Below the pieces are notes generated by a model. The model searched no databases. It was not told the origin of the DNA and was given only the letters and a program-made list of their open reading frames with translations. A stretch of DNA of 63,949 bases, taken from positions 1 to 63,949 of the forward strand of contig CAMYKB010000009.1 in assembly GCA_947258875.1 (NCBI GenBank). The letters are read 5' to 3'. The stretch's first letter is position 1. Every line of letters begins with the position of its first letter. The stretch is from an uncultured Gammaproteobacteria bacterium (GTDB lineage Bacteria > Pseudomonadota > Gammaproteobacteria > CAMYKB01). Positions 26,988 through 36,420 of this stretch are shown here, piece by piece. Both the position numbers and the translations under genes were made by a program.

Positions 26988-27001
26988 AGTGAACGGTCAC
27001 T
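26988..27001. promoter_or_regulatory. Likely TetR-family operator
   Basis: The palindrome AGTGA-ACGG-TCACT begins two bases after the -10 box, on the expected transcription start. AGTGAACG half-sites of this form are common targets of TetR-family repressors, and a tetR gene is second in the unit, so autorepression is the simple reading. Confidence 0.6.
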
Positions 27002-27045
27002 AACTTGAGTGGCCTGTACATTGTAATCGTTGACTGGAGGTTCTT

Positions 27046-27279
27046 ATGGAGACCCAATTTAATGTAGAAGTTGATGCTGTAGGCTTGAATTGCCCATTGC
27101 CGATTTTGCGGGCCAAGAAGGCTGTCAAGGATTTGTCGAGCGGAGAAGTGATGAAGGTCGTGGCAACCGATCCGGGTTCAGTGAAGGATTTCGAGGCCTT
27201 CTGTAACCAGACCGGCAATGAATTGCTCTCGCATGAAGAAGAAGCAGGCAAGTACGTCTTTATGATTAAGAAAGGCTAG
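27046..27279 (+). CDS. tusA: TusA-family sulfurtransferase
   Basis: A 77-residue sulfur carrier with the invariant motif GLNCPLPILRAKK, active cysteine C16. Such proteins hand persulfide sulfur to tRNA thiolation, molybdenum cofactor synthesis or, in sulfur oxidisers, to the Dsr/Hdr route. A GGAGG ribosome-binding site lies 7 bases before the ATG. It is first in a two-gene unit with a TetR regulator behind a strong promoter, and not beside dsr, hdr or tus genes, so the recipient cannot be told. It may be one of several TusA paralogues. Confidence 0.92.
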   Translation: METQFNVEVDAVGLNCPLPILRAKKAVKDLSSGEVMKVVATDPGSVKDFEAFCNQTGNELLSHEEEAGKYVFMIKKG

Positions 27280-27312
27280 GCAGGAGAGGGGCTCCGCGCT
27301 CGCAAGGTAATA

Positions 27313-27966
27313 ATGCAGATACCGTCATTGGAAACAGCCGACGAGCCACCTCCAGTGGTAAAGCGATTATCAGCCCCTGAGCGCAGGGCATCCTTCATTG
27401 ATGCAGCCAGCAGATTATTTGCCGAGAAAGGATTTCATGGCGTTTCCGTAGATGAAATCGTGCGGGTGGTGGGTGTAAGCCCTGCGGTTCTCTACCGACA
27501 CTTCGCTTCCAAGGAGGCGCTATACCAGGCTGTACTGGATGAACTTTCCTGTCAACGTGAGGATTATGTAGCTGCAGTCGTGAAGAGCGATATGGTCTTT
27601 GCGAATGTACTGCGAGAAATGACCCACGTCTTCATGCGTAGTTTTATACGCCAACCAAATCTCCTGAAAATGGAGATGCACAGCCAGCTGGAGGGTAATC
27701 CCGCCACACAGGAATTTTTTAAAAACCGCTGGAAAACGTTTACGGACTACATCGAGTTCGGCCTGGGGGAGTTGCAAAATGCAAAAGAGATCCCGCCCAT
27801 TGATACGCGTGCCGCAGGCCTGATGTATCAGGGCATGCTGCGTGAGGTGCTGTTAACCAAGTGTTTGCAAGCGACGGATCGATTCGATGATGTAGAGTTG
27901 GAACCACTTGTGGACCAATTGCTGGACCTGTTTCTCAAGACAGTGTACTGCGCGGAGGTTGCTTGA
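27313..27966 (+). CDS. TetR/AcrR-family transcriptional regulator
   Basis: A one-component repressor. The helix-turn-helix domain lies at about residues 25-70 (FIDAASRLFAEKGFHGVSVD, then VVGVSPAVLYRHFASKEALY). The ligand-binding part at about 80-217 is all helical, with one cysteine (C81) after the DNA-binding domain and two near the C-terminus. It starts 33 bases after tusA. The palindrome at 26988 is a fitting operator, so it may regulate its own unit and tusA. A link between sulfur state and TetR ligand is only inference. Confidence 0.88.
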   Translation: MQIPSLETADEPPPVVKRLSAPERRASFIDAASRLFAEKGFHGVSVDEIVRVVGVSPAVLYRHFASKEALYQAVLDELSCQREDYVAAVVKSDMVFANVLREMTHVFMRSFIRQPNLLKMEMHSQLEGNPATQEFFKNRWKTFTDYIEFGLGELQNAKEIPPIDTRAAGLMYQGMLREVLLTKCLQATDRFDDVELEPLVDQLLDLFLKTVYCAEVA

Positions 27967-27988
27967 GCGTATTCGGAAATACTGTGTG

Positions 27989-28522
27989 TCAGGACGAAGG
28001 CTCCTGGCTATGATCATGTAGGATAATAGCCTGGGTGAACAGAGTTGAATTCGGCAGTAGGATCGTTCTTTTTGTGTCGCACAGAGTTGTATAGCGCAGG
28101 TCAATGTCTTTGACGAGCCCTTTATAATTACCCACTTCTATGCTGTCGCCGCGTTCGAAGGGCCGGTAAAAGAGCAACAAGATCCCGGAAAGCAGGTTCG
28201 AGATGGCGTCCTTGAGGGCGAAGCTGAGCGCGAAACCGGTAAGACCAAGACCTGCAATCAAGCCAGTGATATTAATACCCAGGACATCGAACACTGTAAT
28301 CGTGGCGATTACAGCGACCAGTAGTCTGACCAATCGTGACACCAGCCGTAGTTCATCCTGTTTGTCTTCGGCAATAGCGTTAGCGAGTCGTTGTTGTAGT
28401 TTCTTTATCAGAAAGATCGAAACAACGGCGGCAGCAGCAATTAACAAAATCGCGATCAGTTGCGCACTCAGGCCTGCTCCTTGTTGGCTGAGCTCTACTA
28501 TTGGTGCGTCGCCGGCATTCAT
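27989..28522 (-). CDS. MscS-family small mechanosensitive channel
   Basis: A short MscS-like channel of 177 residues with two membrane segments (about 18-38 and 60-82), the pore helix GFALSFALKDAISNLLSGILLL at about 92-113, and the beta domain FERGDSIEVGNYKGLVKDIDLRYT. The C-terminal alpha/beta domain of E. coli MscS is absent; the protein ends soon after LLPNSTLFTQAIILHDH. I choose the ATG at 28522, since the longer frame runs back into mgtE. It follows mgtE by 16 bases and converges on tetR. Confidence 0.85.
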   Translation of the reverse strand: MNAGDAPIVELSQQGAGLSAQLIAILLIAAAAVVSIFLIKKLQQRLANAIAEDKQDELRLVSRLVRLLVAVIATITVFDVLGINITGLIAGLGLTGFALSFALKDAISNLLSGILLLFYRPFERGDSIEVGNYKGLVKDIDLRYTTLCDTKRTILLPNSTLFTQAIILHDHSQEPSS

Positions 28523-28538
28523 TTGCGCAAGTTTCCAG

Positions 28539-29900
28539 TCATAGCAAGAGTATGGTTGCCAGTCCCAGGAAGGCAAACAGGCCGATAACATCGGTAATAG
28601 TGGTAAGGATAACACCGCCTGCCAGTGCCGGGTCGATATTAATGCGTCGTAGCAGTAAGGGAATCAGTACTCCGGCAAGCGCAGCGATCAGCAGGTTAAT
28701 GATCATGGCAACGCCGATGATAGTGCCAAGACGCGTATCACTAAACCACAGTCCGGCAACGATTCCAACCACTAGTGACCAGGCAATTCCGTTGAACAAT
28801 CCTACGCCCGCTTCTTTTAGCATGAGTAGTCTGGCGTTACTGCGATCAACGTGACCCAGTGCCAGGCCGCGAATGACCAGCGTAAGTGTCTGGCTGCCGG
28901 CAATACCCCCCATGCTGGGAACAATGGGCAATAGCACCGCGAGGGCCACGATCTGTTCGACGCTGCCCTTGAAAAGACCGATAACCCAGGCGGCAATGAA
29001 GGCAGTGAGCAGGTTGACGCCCAACCAGATGGCGCGATGGCGCGCAGAGGGTAGCACCGGTGCGAACAGGTCGTCCTCCTCAGTAAGGCCAGCCATACTC
29101 ATTACTGAATGGTCAGCCTGGTCGCGAATGACGTCGACCACGTCATCAATGGTAATGCGCCCCAGTAATCTGCCTTGATCATCGAGCACTGGTGCCGAGA
29201 TCAGGTCGCGGTCCTGGAAGACTTTGGCAACATCGTGTGCATGGATCAGTGCGGGAATACCCTCGACCTCCGTCGACATGACATCGGCTACTGTAAGGTT
29301 AGGGTCACTTGTGACCAGTAACGACAATGGCAGAATGCCGAGGTAGCGGTCATAGCGGTTGACTACGAACAGGCTGTCCGTGGTACTCGGGATTTCGTTG
29401 CCCTTGGCGCGCAGATAACGCAATACCACATCAAGGGTGACATCGGCCCGCACCGTGACGGTGTCGGGGTTCATGAGGCCGCCTGCGCTGTCCTCATCAT
29501 AAGAGAGTACGGCCTCGAGACGTTGCCGGTGTTGGTGGTCCATACCATCCAACGCCTGACGGGTAACGGCGTCAGGGAGGTTGACCAGCAGGTCGGCCAG
29601 GTCATCCATGTCCAGGCCTTCGGTGGCCGCCAGCAAGTCGGCCTCTTCCATATTGTCGATCAGGCCGGCCTGGACTTCGTCGCCCACCTGGACCAGTACC
29701 TCACCGCGGTCATCCTCATCGACCATTTCCCAGACAAACAGGCGCTGGGATGGTGGCATCGATTCGAGCAGGCGGCCGATCTCAGCTGGATGCAGGCCGT
29801 TGAGGATGCGTCTCACCTGCTGCATAGCACCGCTCTGAAGCGCTTCGTTGAGCGACTCCAGATTGGTCTTGATCTGTTCCTTGGCCGCAGTCTCCTGCAT
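28539..29900 (-). CDS. mgtE: Magnesium transporter MgtE
   Basis: A Mg2+ channel gated by intracellular Mg2+. The cytoplasmic N domain spans about 10-130. The paired CBS domains (about 135-255) include EDSAGGLMNPDTVTVRADV and a second repeat near LTVADVMSTEVEGI. The membrane domain has five segments from about 285, with PSMGGIAGSQTLTLVIRGLAL around 330-350. At 453 residues it is standard. In several proteobacteria mgtE closes the rpoN-pts cluster, and it does so here after a 152-base gap from the HPr gene. Confidence 0.95.
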   Translation of the reverse strand: MQETAAKEQIKTNLESLNEALQSGAMQQVRRILNGLHPAEIGRLLESMPPSQRLFVWEMVDEDDRGEVLVQVGDEVQAGLIDNMEEADLLAATEGLDMDDLADLLVNLPDAVTRQALDGMDHQHRQRLEAVLSYDEDSAGGLMNPDTVTVRADVTLDVVLRYLRAKGNEIPSTTDSLFVVNRYDRYLGILPLSLLVTSDPNLTVADVMSTEVEGIPALIHAHDVAKVFQDRDLISAPVLDDQGRLLGRITIDDVVDVIRDQADHSVMSMAGLTEEDDLFAPVLPSARHRAIWLGVNLLTAFIAAWVIGLFKGSVEQIVALAVLLPIVPSMGGIAGSQTLTLVIRGLALGHVDRSNARLLMLKEAGVGLFNGIAWSLVVGIVAGLWFSDTRLGTIIGVAMIINLLIAALAGVLIPLLLRRINIDPALAGGVILTTITDVIGLFAFLGLATILLL

Positions 29901-30052
29901 CCTGTACCCCGGTGGTGGTAGTTGTTTACATCATGGGCGGGAGTGTAACAGGCGTCGCTTCATCGCCAAAAGGGAAAAGCAGGCTTGAGGGTAATAAATG
30001 TTAAGAAAATGCGGATTTATACACTATTTTGCAATGCATGGGGGTGTTACGG

Positions 30053-30331
30053 CTACTCGTCCTCACCGAAACGTTCGTTGATGAGTTTTTCCAACTTACC
30101 GATCGCAGATTCTTCGTCACTGCCATTAGCATAAAGGATAACGCAACTGCCTTTGCCGGCTGCCAGCATCATAACACCCATGATACTTTTGCCATTGACG
30201 CGGCGTTTGCCTTTTTCAAGTTCGATCTCGCTATTGAAGGTCGAGGCGAGGTTGACGAACTTTGCTGCGGCGCGTGCATGCAGGCCAAGTTTGTTGATGA
30301 TAGTAATTTCCTTGTTAATCATGCCAGTCAT
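30053..30331 (-). CDS. ptsH: Phosphocarrier protein HPr
   Basis: A small phosphocarrier. The histidine that accepts phosphate from EI is H18 in GLHARAA. A serine that HPr kinase can phosphorylate is present in NGKSIMGVMML (S49 in this numbering, equivalent to Ser46). The start overlaps the preceding EIIA gene stop as ATGA; a second ATG three codons on gives the more usual N-terminus MINKEITI. With HprK encoded four genes upstream, regulation by serine phosphorylation is likely. No EI gene follows, unlike most such clusters. Confidence 0.93.
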   Translation of the reverse strand: MTGMINKEITIINKLGLHARAAAKFVNLASTFNSEIELEKGKRRVNGKSIMGVMMLAAGKGSCVILYANGSDEESAIGKLEKLINERFGEDE

Positions 30332-30729
30332 TGTTCCGTGTCGCAGTGAAGAATACCATCATGGCCACCGGTGAGTGCCTTGTTGACCATTTCATATAAA
30401 TTCAGGCTCGGGTAATTGAGCACCCGGATCAGCATCGGCAGGTTGATGCCTGCCAGTACCTGCACTTGATGCGTTTTAAGTTCCTGCAGGCGGTTGGCGA
30501 TATTGCTGGGTGTGGAGCCGTACATGTCAGTGAGCACCAGTACACCGTCGCCGCCATCCAGTTTTTTACAGAGCTTTACCGCCTTACTGAAGACCGTATC
30601 GGGTTCGCAGTTTTGTGCTACCGACAGCGTTGCAGTTTGTATTGGGCAAAATCCCAACGTTGACTGGGCGGTTTTAAGCATATGTTTGCCGATATCGCCG
30701 TGCGTGATGATCAATAAACCAATGGACAT
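30328..30729 (-). CDS. PTS EIIA component, mannose/fructose type
   Basis: An EIIA-Man domain of 133 residues with the phosphorylatable H10 (LLIITHGDIG), TDMYGSTPSNIANR at about 68-81 and AGINLPMLIRVL at about 93-104. The start at 30729 is chosen because the upstream extension has no family features. No EIIB, EIIC or EIID genes accompany it, so it is not a sugar transporter part. Together with HPr, HprK and EIIA-Ntr it belongs to the regulatory PTS seen in proteobacteria without sugar-PTS permeases. It overlaps ptsH by 4 bases. Confidence 0.9.
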   Translation of the reverse strand: MSIGLLIITHGDIGKHMLKTAQSTLGFCPIQTATLSVAQNCEPDTVFSKAVKLCKKLDGGDGVLVLTDMYGSTPSNIANRLQELKTHQVQVLAGINLPMLIRVLNYPSLNLYEMVNKALTGGHDGILHCDTEQ

Positions 30730-30751
30730 GTCTGTGTTTCCGGATTGCCGC

Positions 30752-31612
30752 CTATCCCAATTCACGATGCCGTGTTGAAACACTATAATCGTCGCGTTCA
30801 CGGAAAAATTGTGTGAGCCTTTCCGCAAGATAGACAGAACGGTGCTGGCCGCCGGTGCAGCCTATAGAGATACTCAGGTAATTGCGATTTTCAGCGGCGA
30901 ACTGTGGTACCCAACGCACCAGGAATTCGCGGATGGTGCCAAACATGTCCTCGACGACTGCATGCTTTTCCAGAAATTCGATGACTTCCGGGTCCTGCCC
31001 CGTGAGACTGCGAAGCCTTGGTTCCCAGTGTGGATTAGGTAGGCAGCGTACGTCGAATACATAATCGGAATCACTGGGCGCGCCATGTTTAAAGCCGAAA
31101 GACTGGAACAGCAATGATAAGGATGCTTGTTGTTTACCGCAAATTCGATTGCGAACCAGGGCGCACAATTGATGTACGTTGGTCTTGGTGGTATCAATTG
31201 AGAGGTCAGCCTGCGAGGCAATATCTGCTAATAATGCCTCTTCGAGTTGAATGGCTTCCAGTAGTGGTATGCCATGACGTGCCAGCGGGTGTTTACGTCG
31301 GGTTTCGCTGAAGCGCTTGATCAGGGTTTCATGCTGGGCCTGCAGGAAAACAATCTCAACATCCAGCCCGGTTGCCCTGATCTTGTCGATTGTATCCGGA
31401 AACTGCCGCAGATCCTGAGCACCACTGCGAGCATCGATGCCTACAGCAACATTTTCATATAATTTCTGGCCTGGTGTCATGAGTTGTCTGACAAACTCAG
31501 GCAACAAGCCGAGATGCAGATTGTCGATGCAATAGTAGTCTTCGTCTTCGAGGGTGTGGAGTGCGACCGTCTTTCCCGAACCTGAAAGCCCGCTAACAAT
31601 AATTAATTTCAT
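30752..31612 (-). CDS. rapZ: RNase adapter protein RapZ
   Basis: A nucleotide-binding protein; in E. coli it directs RNase E to the small RNA GlmZ and so controls glucosamine-6-phosphate synthase. Walker A GLSGSGKT is at residues 8-15 and a Walker B-like region near 55-60 (VGIDARSG). The C-terminal domain contains GCTGGQHRSVYLAERL near 255-270, the conserved RapZ signature. At 286 residues it is full length. It overlaps hprK by 4 bases and is followed 22 bases later by the EIIA-Man gene. Confidence 0.95.
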   Translation of the reverse strand: MKLIIVSGLSGSGKTVALHTLEDEDYYCIDNLHLGLLPEFVRQLMTPGQKLYENVAVGIDARSGAQDLRQFPDTIDKIRATGLDVEIVFLQAQHETLIKRFSETRRKHPLARHGIPLLEAIQLEEALLADIASQADLSIDTTKTNVHQLCALVRNRICGKQQASLSLLFQSFGFKHGAPSDSDYVFDVRCLPNPHWEPRLRSLTGQDPEVIEFLEKHAVVEDMFGTIREFLVRWVPQFAAENRNYLSISIGCTGGQHRSVYLAERLTQFFRERDDYSVSTRHRELG

Positions 31613-32556
31613 TTACGATTTTTCTGCATCAGTCGTGCTTGTCGATTAGCGAGGTCATCTCCTGCATTATAACCATTAAGTCGCAGTAAATGATTGCGCA
31701 CAGCAGCTTCCACCAATACCGCCAGGTTACGTCCGGGTGCGACCGGAATACTGATGACCGGGATTTCCAGGCCCAGGACATTGCGTAACTGTTGCTTGCT
31801 GATTAGGCGATCTTCATTGCTGCGTTCATGTTCTTCGAGTTGTTTTAGCTCCAGGATCAGGCGCAGGTATTTGCCGCTCTTGATTACACTGTCGCCATAC
31901 ATGGCACGGATATTCAGGATGCCGAGGCCACGCACCTCAAGAAAATCTTGAAGGATGGCTGGGCAGGTGCCATTGATAATATCAGGCGCGATACGTGCAA
32001 ACTCGGGTGCATCATCAGCAATCAGGCGATGGCCGCGCGTTATTAGTTCAAGTGCAAGCTCGCTTTTACCAACGCCGCTCTCGCCTATGAGTAGTACCCC
32101 GATACTCAGCACCTCCAGGAAAACGCCATGTAGTGTCACCCTGTCGGCCAGCATGTGGGTGAAGTAGTAACGCAAGTTGTTCAGGATTTCGTTGCTCGCG
32201 ATCGGTGATCGCAGCAACGGTACCTTGCGGGCATTGGCATGCGCCACAAATTCATCCGGGGGGTTCTGATTGTCGGTTATGAGTATTGCGGCAGTGTTTT
32301 TGCTGAATAGTTGCTCGAAAGCATCCTTGCTCGAGTTCTTGCGCAGGCCTGCAAGATACTGCAGTTCGGTGCTGCCGAGCAGTTGTAGCTGATTCGGGTG
32401 TATGAGATTGAAATGCCCGACAAGGCTAGCGCTGCCGTCCTCGCTTTGAAGGGTGGAGAAGAAGCGGTCTGTGCCTTCTTTGCCGGCGACCCATGTCAGA
32501 CTCAGGCGTTTGGAAAGGTCTCCGAAGAGTGTCTGAACAGTGAGCTCTTCACTCAT
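31609..32556 (-). CDS. hprK: HPr kinase/phosphorylase
   Basis: This bifunctional enzyme adds phosphate to, or removes it from, the regulatory serine of HPr. Walker A GESGVGKS lies at 158-165, a DDAPE loop at 181-185 (commonly DDAVE), and the HprK signature EVRGLGILNIRAMYG at 207-221. The 315 residues include the N-terminal domain. HprK is absent from enteric bacteria but occurs in many other proteobacteria beside ptsN and rapZ. It overlaps ptsN and rapZ by 4 bases each, so the three are translated as a set. Confidence 0.95.
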   Translation of the reverse strand: MSEELTVQTLFGDLSKRLSLTWVAGKEGTDRFFSTLQSEDGSASLVGHFNLIHPNQLQLLGSTELQYLAGLRKNSSKDAFEQLFSKNTAAILITDNQNPPDEFVAHANARKVPLLRSPIASNEILNNLRYYFTHMLADRVTLHGVFLEVLSIGVLLIGESGVGKSELALELITRGHRLIADDAPEFARIAPDIINGTCPAILQDFLEVRGLGILNIRAMYGDSVIKSGKYLRLILELKQLEEHERSNEDRLISKQQLRNVLGLEIPVISIPVAPGRNLAVLVEAAVRNHLLRLNGYNAGDDLANRQARLMQKNRK

Positions 32557-33020
32557 GCGGCATGGCTAGGCATTTGCTGGTCCATGATGTCCAGTAAACT
32601 GGCAGGGCTGTCGGCGTTGCGCAATTGGGCCAGAGTTTGTTCGTCATTGAACATCCCGGCAAGCTGCGCAAGCAAGCCGAGATGTTCTTCAGTCGATTCT
32701 TCGGGGACCACCAGAGCTACCATGATGTCTACAGCCTCATTATCAGGGGCATCATAATCAACACCATCATCCAGTATCAATGCGGCAGCGACTGCGTCGC
32801 TGACGCCATTGATGCGGCTATGCGGGATAGCAACCCCGCTCCCCATGCCGGTACTCCCTAGACGCTCGCGGCTTATGAGGCTGTCAAATATTTGTGTATC
32901 GGATAGCCCGGGTGTGTCTGTAGCGAGTTTTTCGCTAAGGATCTCAAGAGCACGTTTTTTGCTACTCAGTGAAGGTAGGAAAATAATGCGCTCGGGCTTG
33001 AGTATGTCGACAATGTTCAT
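32553..33020 (-). CDS. ptsN: PTS EIIA-Ntr (nitrogen regulatory protein)
   Basis: A regulatory EIIA domain of 155 residues with active H67 in GVAIPHSRI. In E. coli the protein controls potassium transport, phosphate sensing and amino-sugar synthesis according to its phosphorylation state. The neighbours hpf and rpoN upstream and hprK downstream are the usual set. Its phosphate source here would be HPr, but the EI enzyme is not in the window. Confidence 0.95.
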   Translation of the reverse strand: MNIVDILKPERIIFLPSLSSKKRALEILSEKLATDTPGLSDTQIFDSLISRERLGSTGMGSGVAIPHSRINGVSDAVAAALILDDGVDYDAPDNEAVDIMVALVVPEESTEEHLGLLAQLAGMFNDEQTLAQLRNADSPASLLDIMDQQMPSHAA

Positions 33021-33059
33021 GATGTGTAGTAGTCCCCAACTAAGTGCCTGTGCCCCTTG

Positions 33060-33380
33060 TCAGGCGTGCTTCATGTGTGAGCCTTCCACCCGGTGGTGGT
33101 CCTTGATTTTTTCCTTGTGCTTTACAACCTGTCTGTCTAGCTTGTCCACGAGGCCATCAATTGCTGCATACATATTTCCTTCGACCGCGTCAGCAAACAA
33201 CTTGTTCCCGCTTAACATCATTGACGCTTCTGCCTTATGTCGCAGTTTTTCTACCGTTAATACCACATGCGCATCAATGACATGATCAAAATGCCGTTCC
33301 AGGCGTTCGAATTTGTCCAAGACATAGCTGCGTAAAGCAGAGGTAATATCGATATGATGGCCTGTGACGTCAATCTGCAT
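33060..33380 (-). CDS. hpf: Ribosome hibernation promoting factor (short HPF)
   Basis: This binds the 30S subunit and helps form inactive 100S ribosomes under stress. The start at 33380 (product MQIDVTGHHIDITSALRSYV) matches the family; the longer frame does not. At 106 residues it is the short form without a dimerising C-terminal domain. Characteristic parts are KFERLERHFDHVIDAHVVL and FADAVEGNMYAAIDGLVDKL. It lies between rpoN and ptsN, 39 bases from ptsN. Confidence 0.94.
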   Translation of the reverse strand: MQIDVTGHHIDITSALRSYVLDKFERLERHFDHVIDAHVVLTVEKLRHKAEASMMLSGNKLFADAVEGNMYAAIDGLVDKLDRQVVKHKEKIKDHHRVEGSHMKHA

Positions 33381-33536
33381 GGTTAGGCTCCTTATATGTA
33401 AATTTACAGAAATTATGAGTGCTGCATCGAGCGGGATATGTCGCGGTGTCGTCGCATTATCATTGGTATAGCAGGGGGGGATGCCTGCCGTGGCTTGGTA
33501 TATCAGTGAAGAGGGTGACATAAAAATTACGTGTTA

Positions 33537-35006
33537 TCAGTTCAACCGTTTGCGTTCATTTGATGGAGAGATCGACATGGCCTCGCGATATTTGGCGACG
33601 GTCCGGCGGGCAACATTGATACCCTTCTCAGTGAGTATAGCCGCAATTTTGCTGTCACTGAACGGCTTCCCGGAATTCTCTTCGGCGATCAGTTTTTTGA
33701 TCATAGCGCGGATTGCGGTAGCCGAGCACATGCCGCCGTCTGAGGTGCTGACGTGGCTGGAGAAAAAATACTTGAACTCGTAAATGCCGCGCGGGGTGTG
33801 CATATATTTCTGTGTAGTCACCCGCGAGATTGTGGATTCGTGCATCTCGAGCTGCTCGGCGATATCCCTCAATACCAGGGGTTTCATAGCCTCATCACCG
33901 TATTCTAGGAAGGCGCGTTGATGTTCGACGATTGCGGTGGCCACTTTTAACAGGGTTTCATGGCGGCTTTGCAGGCTCTTGATAAACCAACGCGCTTCTT
34001 GCAGCTGGTCGCGCATGTAGGTGTTGTCCTGGCTGTTATCGGCGCGTTTGATCATGCCCGCATACAGGCTGTTGATGCGTACGCGAGGTGCAGTATCTGG
34101 ATTCAATTCGACAAGCCAGCTATTGGCCTTTTTATAGACCAGTACATCAGGGATAACGTATTCAGAGGTGCGGCAGCTGATAGAGTCGCCGGGCTTGGGG
34201 TTGAGGGTCTGTATCAGGGCGACGATCTGCTCAAGTTCATCTTGTGAGATTTTAAGTTTACGTATGATTTGTTTGAAATCGCGCGAGCCTAGCAGATCAA
34301 GGTGTTTGGTGACGATGTCACGCGCCGCATCGAGATTGCCTATATCGGGGAATTGCTGCAGTTGTATATCCAAGCACTCGGCTAGATCGCGTGCGCCGCA
34401 ACCTATGGGGTCGAGATGCTGAATAAAGTGCAATACAGCCTCGACCTCGTCGGGTTCGATCTCGTTATCGTTATCAGCGGCGAGATCGGCGTGAATATCC
34501 TCAATCTTCTCGGTCAGGTAACCGTCTTCGTTGATGGCGTCGATAATGGAAAGTGCAATCATCTGGTCACTGCCGCTGAGTGACGCCATTCGCAATTGCC
34601 ACAGCAGGTGGTCCTGAAGGCTTTCCCCGGCGCCAGGTTGGTTTTCAAACAAATCCTTACCGTTAACGTCGGCGACGCCGGTTTGGCTATGGTAATTGTC
34701 GTAAGTGTCTTCCCAGTTGCTGTCTACCGGCAGTTCTTCCCCCGGGATTTCGGTGAGGGTGATGGCAATGTCATCCTCCTCAAGGCCTTCGCCCGCTTCA
34801 TCGGCGTCGCTGGCGTTTTCCCGGGTTTCAGCGTCCTGGTCTGTGTCCTCTTCTGCCGTTTCCAGCATCGGGTTACTTTCGAACACCTGCTGGATCTCGG
34901 CCTGTAGTTCCAGGCTTGATAGCTGTAACAGGCGGATCGCCTGCTGCAGCTGGGGTGTCATGGTCAAGTGCTGACCGATGCGAAGTTGTAACGATGGTTT
35001 AAGCAT
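33537..35006 (-). CDS. rpoN: RNA polymerase sigma-54 factor
   Basis: The alternative sigma factor for -24/-12 promoters. Region I (1-50) is Gln/Leu-rich ([22 protein letters not shown]), region II is acidic (about 50-115), and the core-binding and DNA-binding parts follow. The RpoN box [10 protein letters not shown] is at 466-475. At 489 residues it is standard. It lies downstream of lptB with 182 bases between, and upstream of hpf, the usual order. Confidence 0.97.
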   Translation of the reverse strand: MLKPSLQLRIGQHLTMTPQLQQAIRLLQLSSLELQAEIQQVFESNPMLETAEEDTDQDAETRENASDADEAGEGLEEDDIAITLTEIPGEELPVDSNWEDTYDNYHSQTGVADVNGKDLFENQPGAGESLQDHLLWQLRMASLSGSDQMIALSIIDAINEDGYLTEKIEDIHADLAADNDNEIEPDEVEAVLHFIQHLDPIGCGARDLAECLDIQLQQFPDIGNLDAARDIVTKHLDLLGSRDFKQIIRKLKISQDELEQIVALIQTLNPKPGDSISCRTSEYVIPDVLVYKKANSWLVELNPDTAPRVRINSLYAGMIKRADNSQDNTYMRDQLQEARWFIKSLQSRHETLLKVATAIVEHQRAFLEYGDEAMKPLVLRDIAEQLEMHESTISRVTTQKYMHTPRGIYEFKYFFSSHVSTSDGGMCSATAIRAMIKKLIAEENSGKPFSDSKIAAILTEKGINVARRTVAKYREAMSISPSNERKRLN

Positions 35007-35188
35007 GTTGCTGCGCAGTCCTTTACATCAGAAGTCTGGCGTGTCCATGAAAATCGCCGGGGTCATGAGGCAACGAACTACCCGGGAGGGCCGCAAAGTG
35101 GTGTACAACCTGTGTTCCATGAGAGAAATTATAGAGCAAACGAACCGCATTGGCGTGATAATTGCATTTCTATAGATGAATCAAGCTC

Positions 35189-35914
35189 TTAGAGACTAAA
35201 ATGCTCGCCGAGGTAAACGTCGCGTACCGCCTGGTTGCCCAGCACGGCTTCAGGTGAGCCTTCTGCGATGACTTTTCCGTCGCTGAGTATATAGGCACGG
35301 CCGCAAATACCAAGGGTTTCGCGTACATTGTGATCTGTAATCAGCACCCCGATACCGCGTTCCTTCAGGTGCGAGATGATGCGCTGTATATCCAGTACCG
35401 AGATTGGGTCGACGCCGGCGAAGGGTTCGTCCAGTAGGATGAAGGCGGGCTCCATCGCCAATGCGCGTGCAATTTCGACACGGCGGCGTTCGCCTCCTGA
35501 GAGGCTGATGCCCTGGCTGTCGCGGATGTGGTCAATCTGTAATTCTTCGAGTAATTCCTCGAGTTTTTGTTGGCGTGCTGCGGGTGTCAACCCGCGGCGC
35601 GTTTGCAGCACTGCCATGATATTTTCAGTCACCGAAAGTTTGCGGAATACCGAGGCCTCCTGCGGCAGGTATCCGACACCCATGCGAGCGCGTATATGCA
35701 TGGGGTAGGCTGTGACGTCTTCATCATCCAGGCGGATACTGCCACTGTCACTGGGCACCAGTCCGACGATCATATAGAAGCAGGTGGTTTTGCCTGCGCC
35801 ATTAGGCCCCAGTAATCCGACGACCTCACCGCTGTTGACGTTGAGGGAGACGCCGTCGACGACCATGCGGTCTTTATATGTTTTGCTAATGCTTTCAGAA
35901 CGCAAGCTTGTCAT
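35189..35914 (-). CDS. lptB: LPS export ABC transporter ATP-binding protein LptB
   Basis: The ATPase that powers LPS extraction from the inner membrane together with LptFG and LptC. Walker [10 protein letters not shown] is at 36-44, the ABC signature LSGGERRR at 138-145 and Walker B LLDEPFAG at 160-167. At 241 residues it is full length. It overlaps lptA by 4 bases. The lptFG genes are not in the window. Confidence 0.96.
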   Translation of the reverse strand: MTSLRSESISKTYKDRMVVDGVSLNVNSGEVVGLLGPNGAGKTTCFYMIVGLVPSDSGSIRLDDEDVTAYPMHIRARMGVGYLPQEASVFRKLSVTENIMAVLQTRRGLTPAARQQKLEELLEELQIDHIRDSQGISLSGGERRRVEIARALAMEPAFILLDEPFAGVDPISVLDIQRIISHLKERGIGVLITDHNVRETLGICGRAYILSDGKVIAEGSPEAVLGNQAVRDVYLGEHFSL

Positions 35915-36420
35915 TGTTGTTCAATTTCTTCGGGCATGATAGTGATCTCAACCCGGCTGCTACCATCTGGCTTGCCAGCCTCGACGATTCCAGTGTCCGT
36001 TTGATATACGATGTCCTCGCTGGCAAAACGGTTGGCGTCCTGTTGAAGTTCAGCGTTGCCTCTCAGCACAATTTTTTGGTTGGCCGCATGGTATTCCATG
36101 TGCTCGGCGCGTGCCTTGACCTCCTTGCCCTCATCAGTGCGTTGCCGCAAGGTGCCGGGTTTGCCATTGACGATCGCTTTTGTAAATTTACGATTTGCCG
36201 TAATGATTTTGACAATATCTCCGGTGATCACCATGCTGCCCTGCGTGATGCGGACATTGCCGGTATAGGTAGTGACTCCGGTTTTATCATTGTGCAAGGA
36301 TGTGTCCGATGTTATTTGAATGGGTTTACTACGGTCATCCGACAAGGCAAACACTGGTGAACAGAGTATTGCTATCAGTCCTATCAGGCAGGTGGTGGCA
36401 TGACTTGGTCTAAGGCTCAT
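35911..36420 (-). CDS. lptA: LPS transport periplasmic protein LptA
   Basis: The periplasmic bridge protein that carries LPS across the envelope. A signal peptide ends near residue 26 (SPVFA). The OstA-type beta-jellyroll follows: [20 protein letters not shown], then [20 protein letters not shown] and repeated short strands. At 169 residues it is normal length. It overlaps lptC by 11 bases and lptB by 4 bases, so C, A and B are coupled. Confidence 0.94.
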   Translation of the reverse strand: MSLRPSHATTCLIGLIAILCSPVFALSDDRSKPIQITSDTSLHNDKTGVTTYTGNVRITQGSMVITGDIVKIITANRKFTKAIVNGKPGTLRQRTDEGKEVKARAEHMEYHAANQKIVLRGNAELQQDANRFASEDIVYQTDTGIVEAGKPDGSSRVEITIMPEEIEQQ

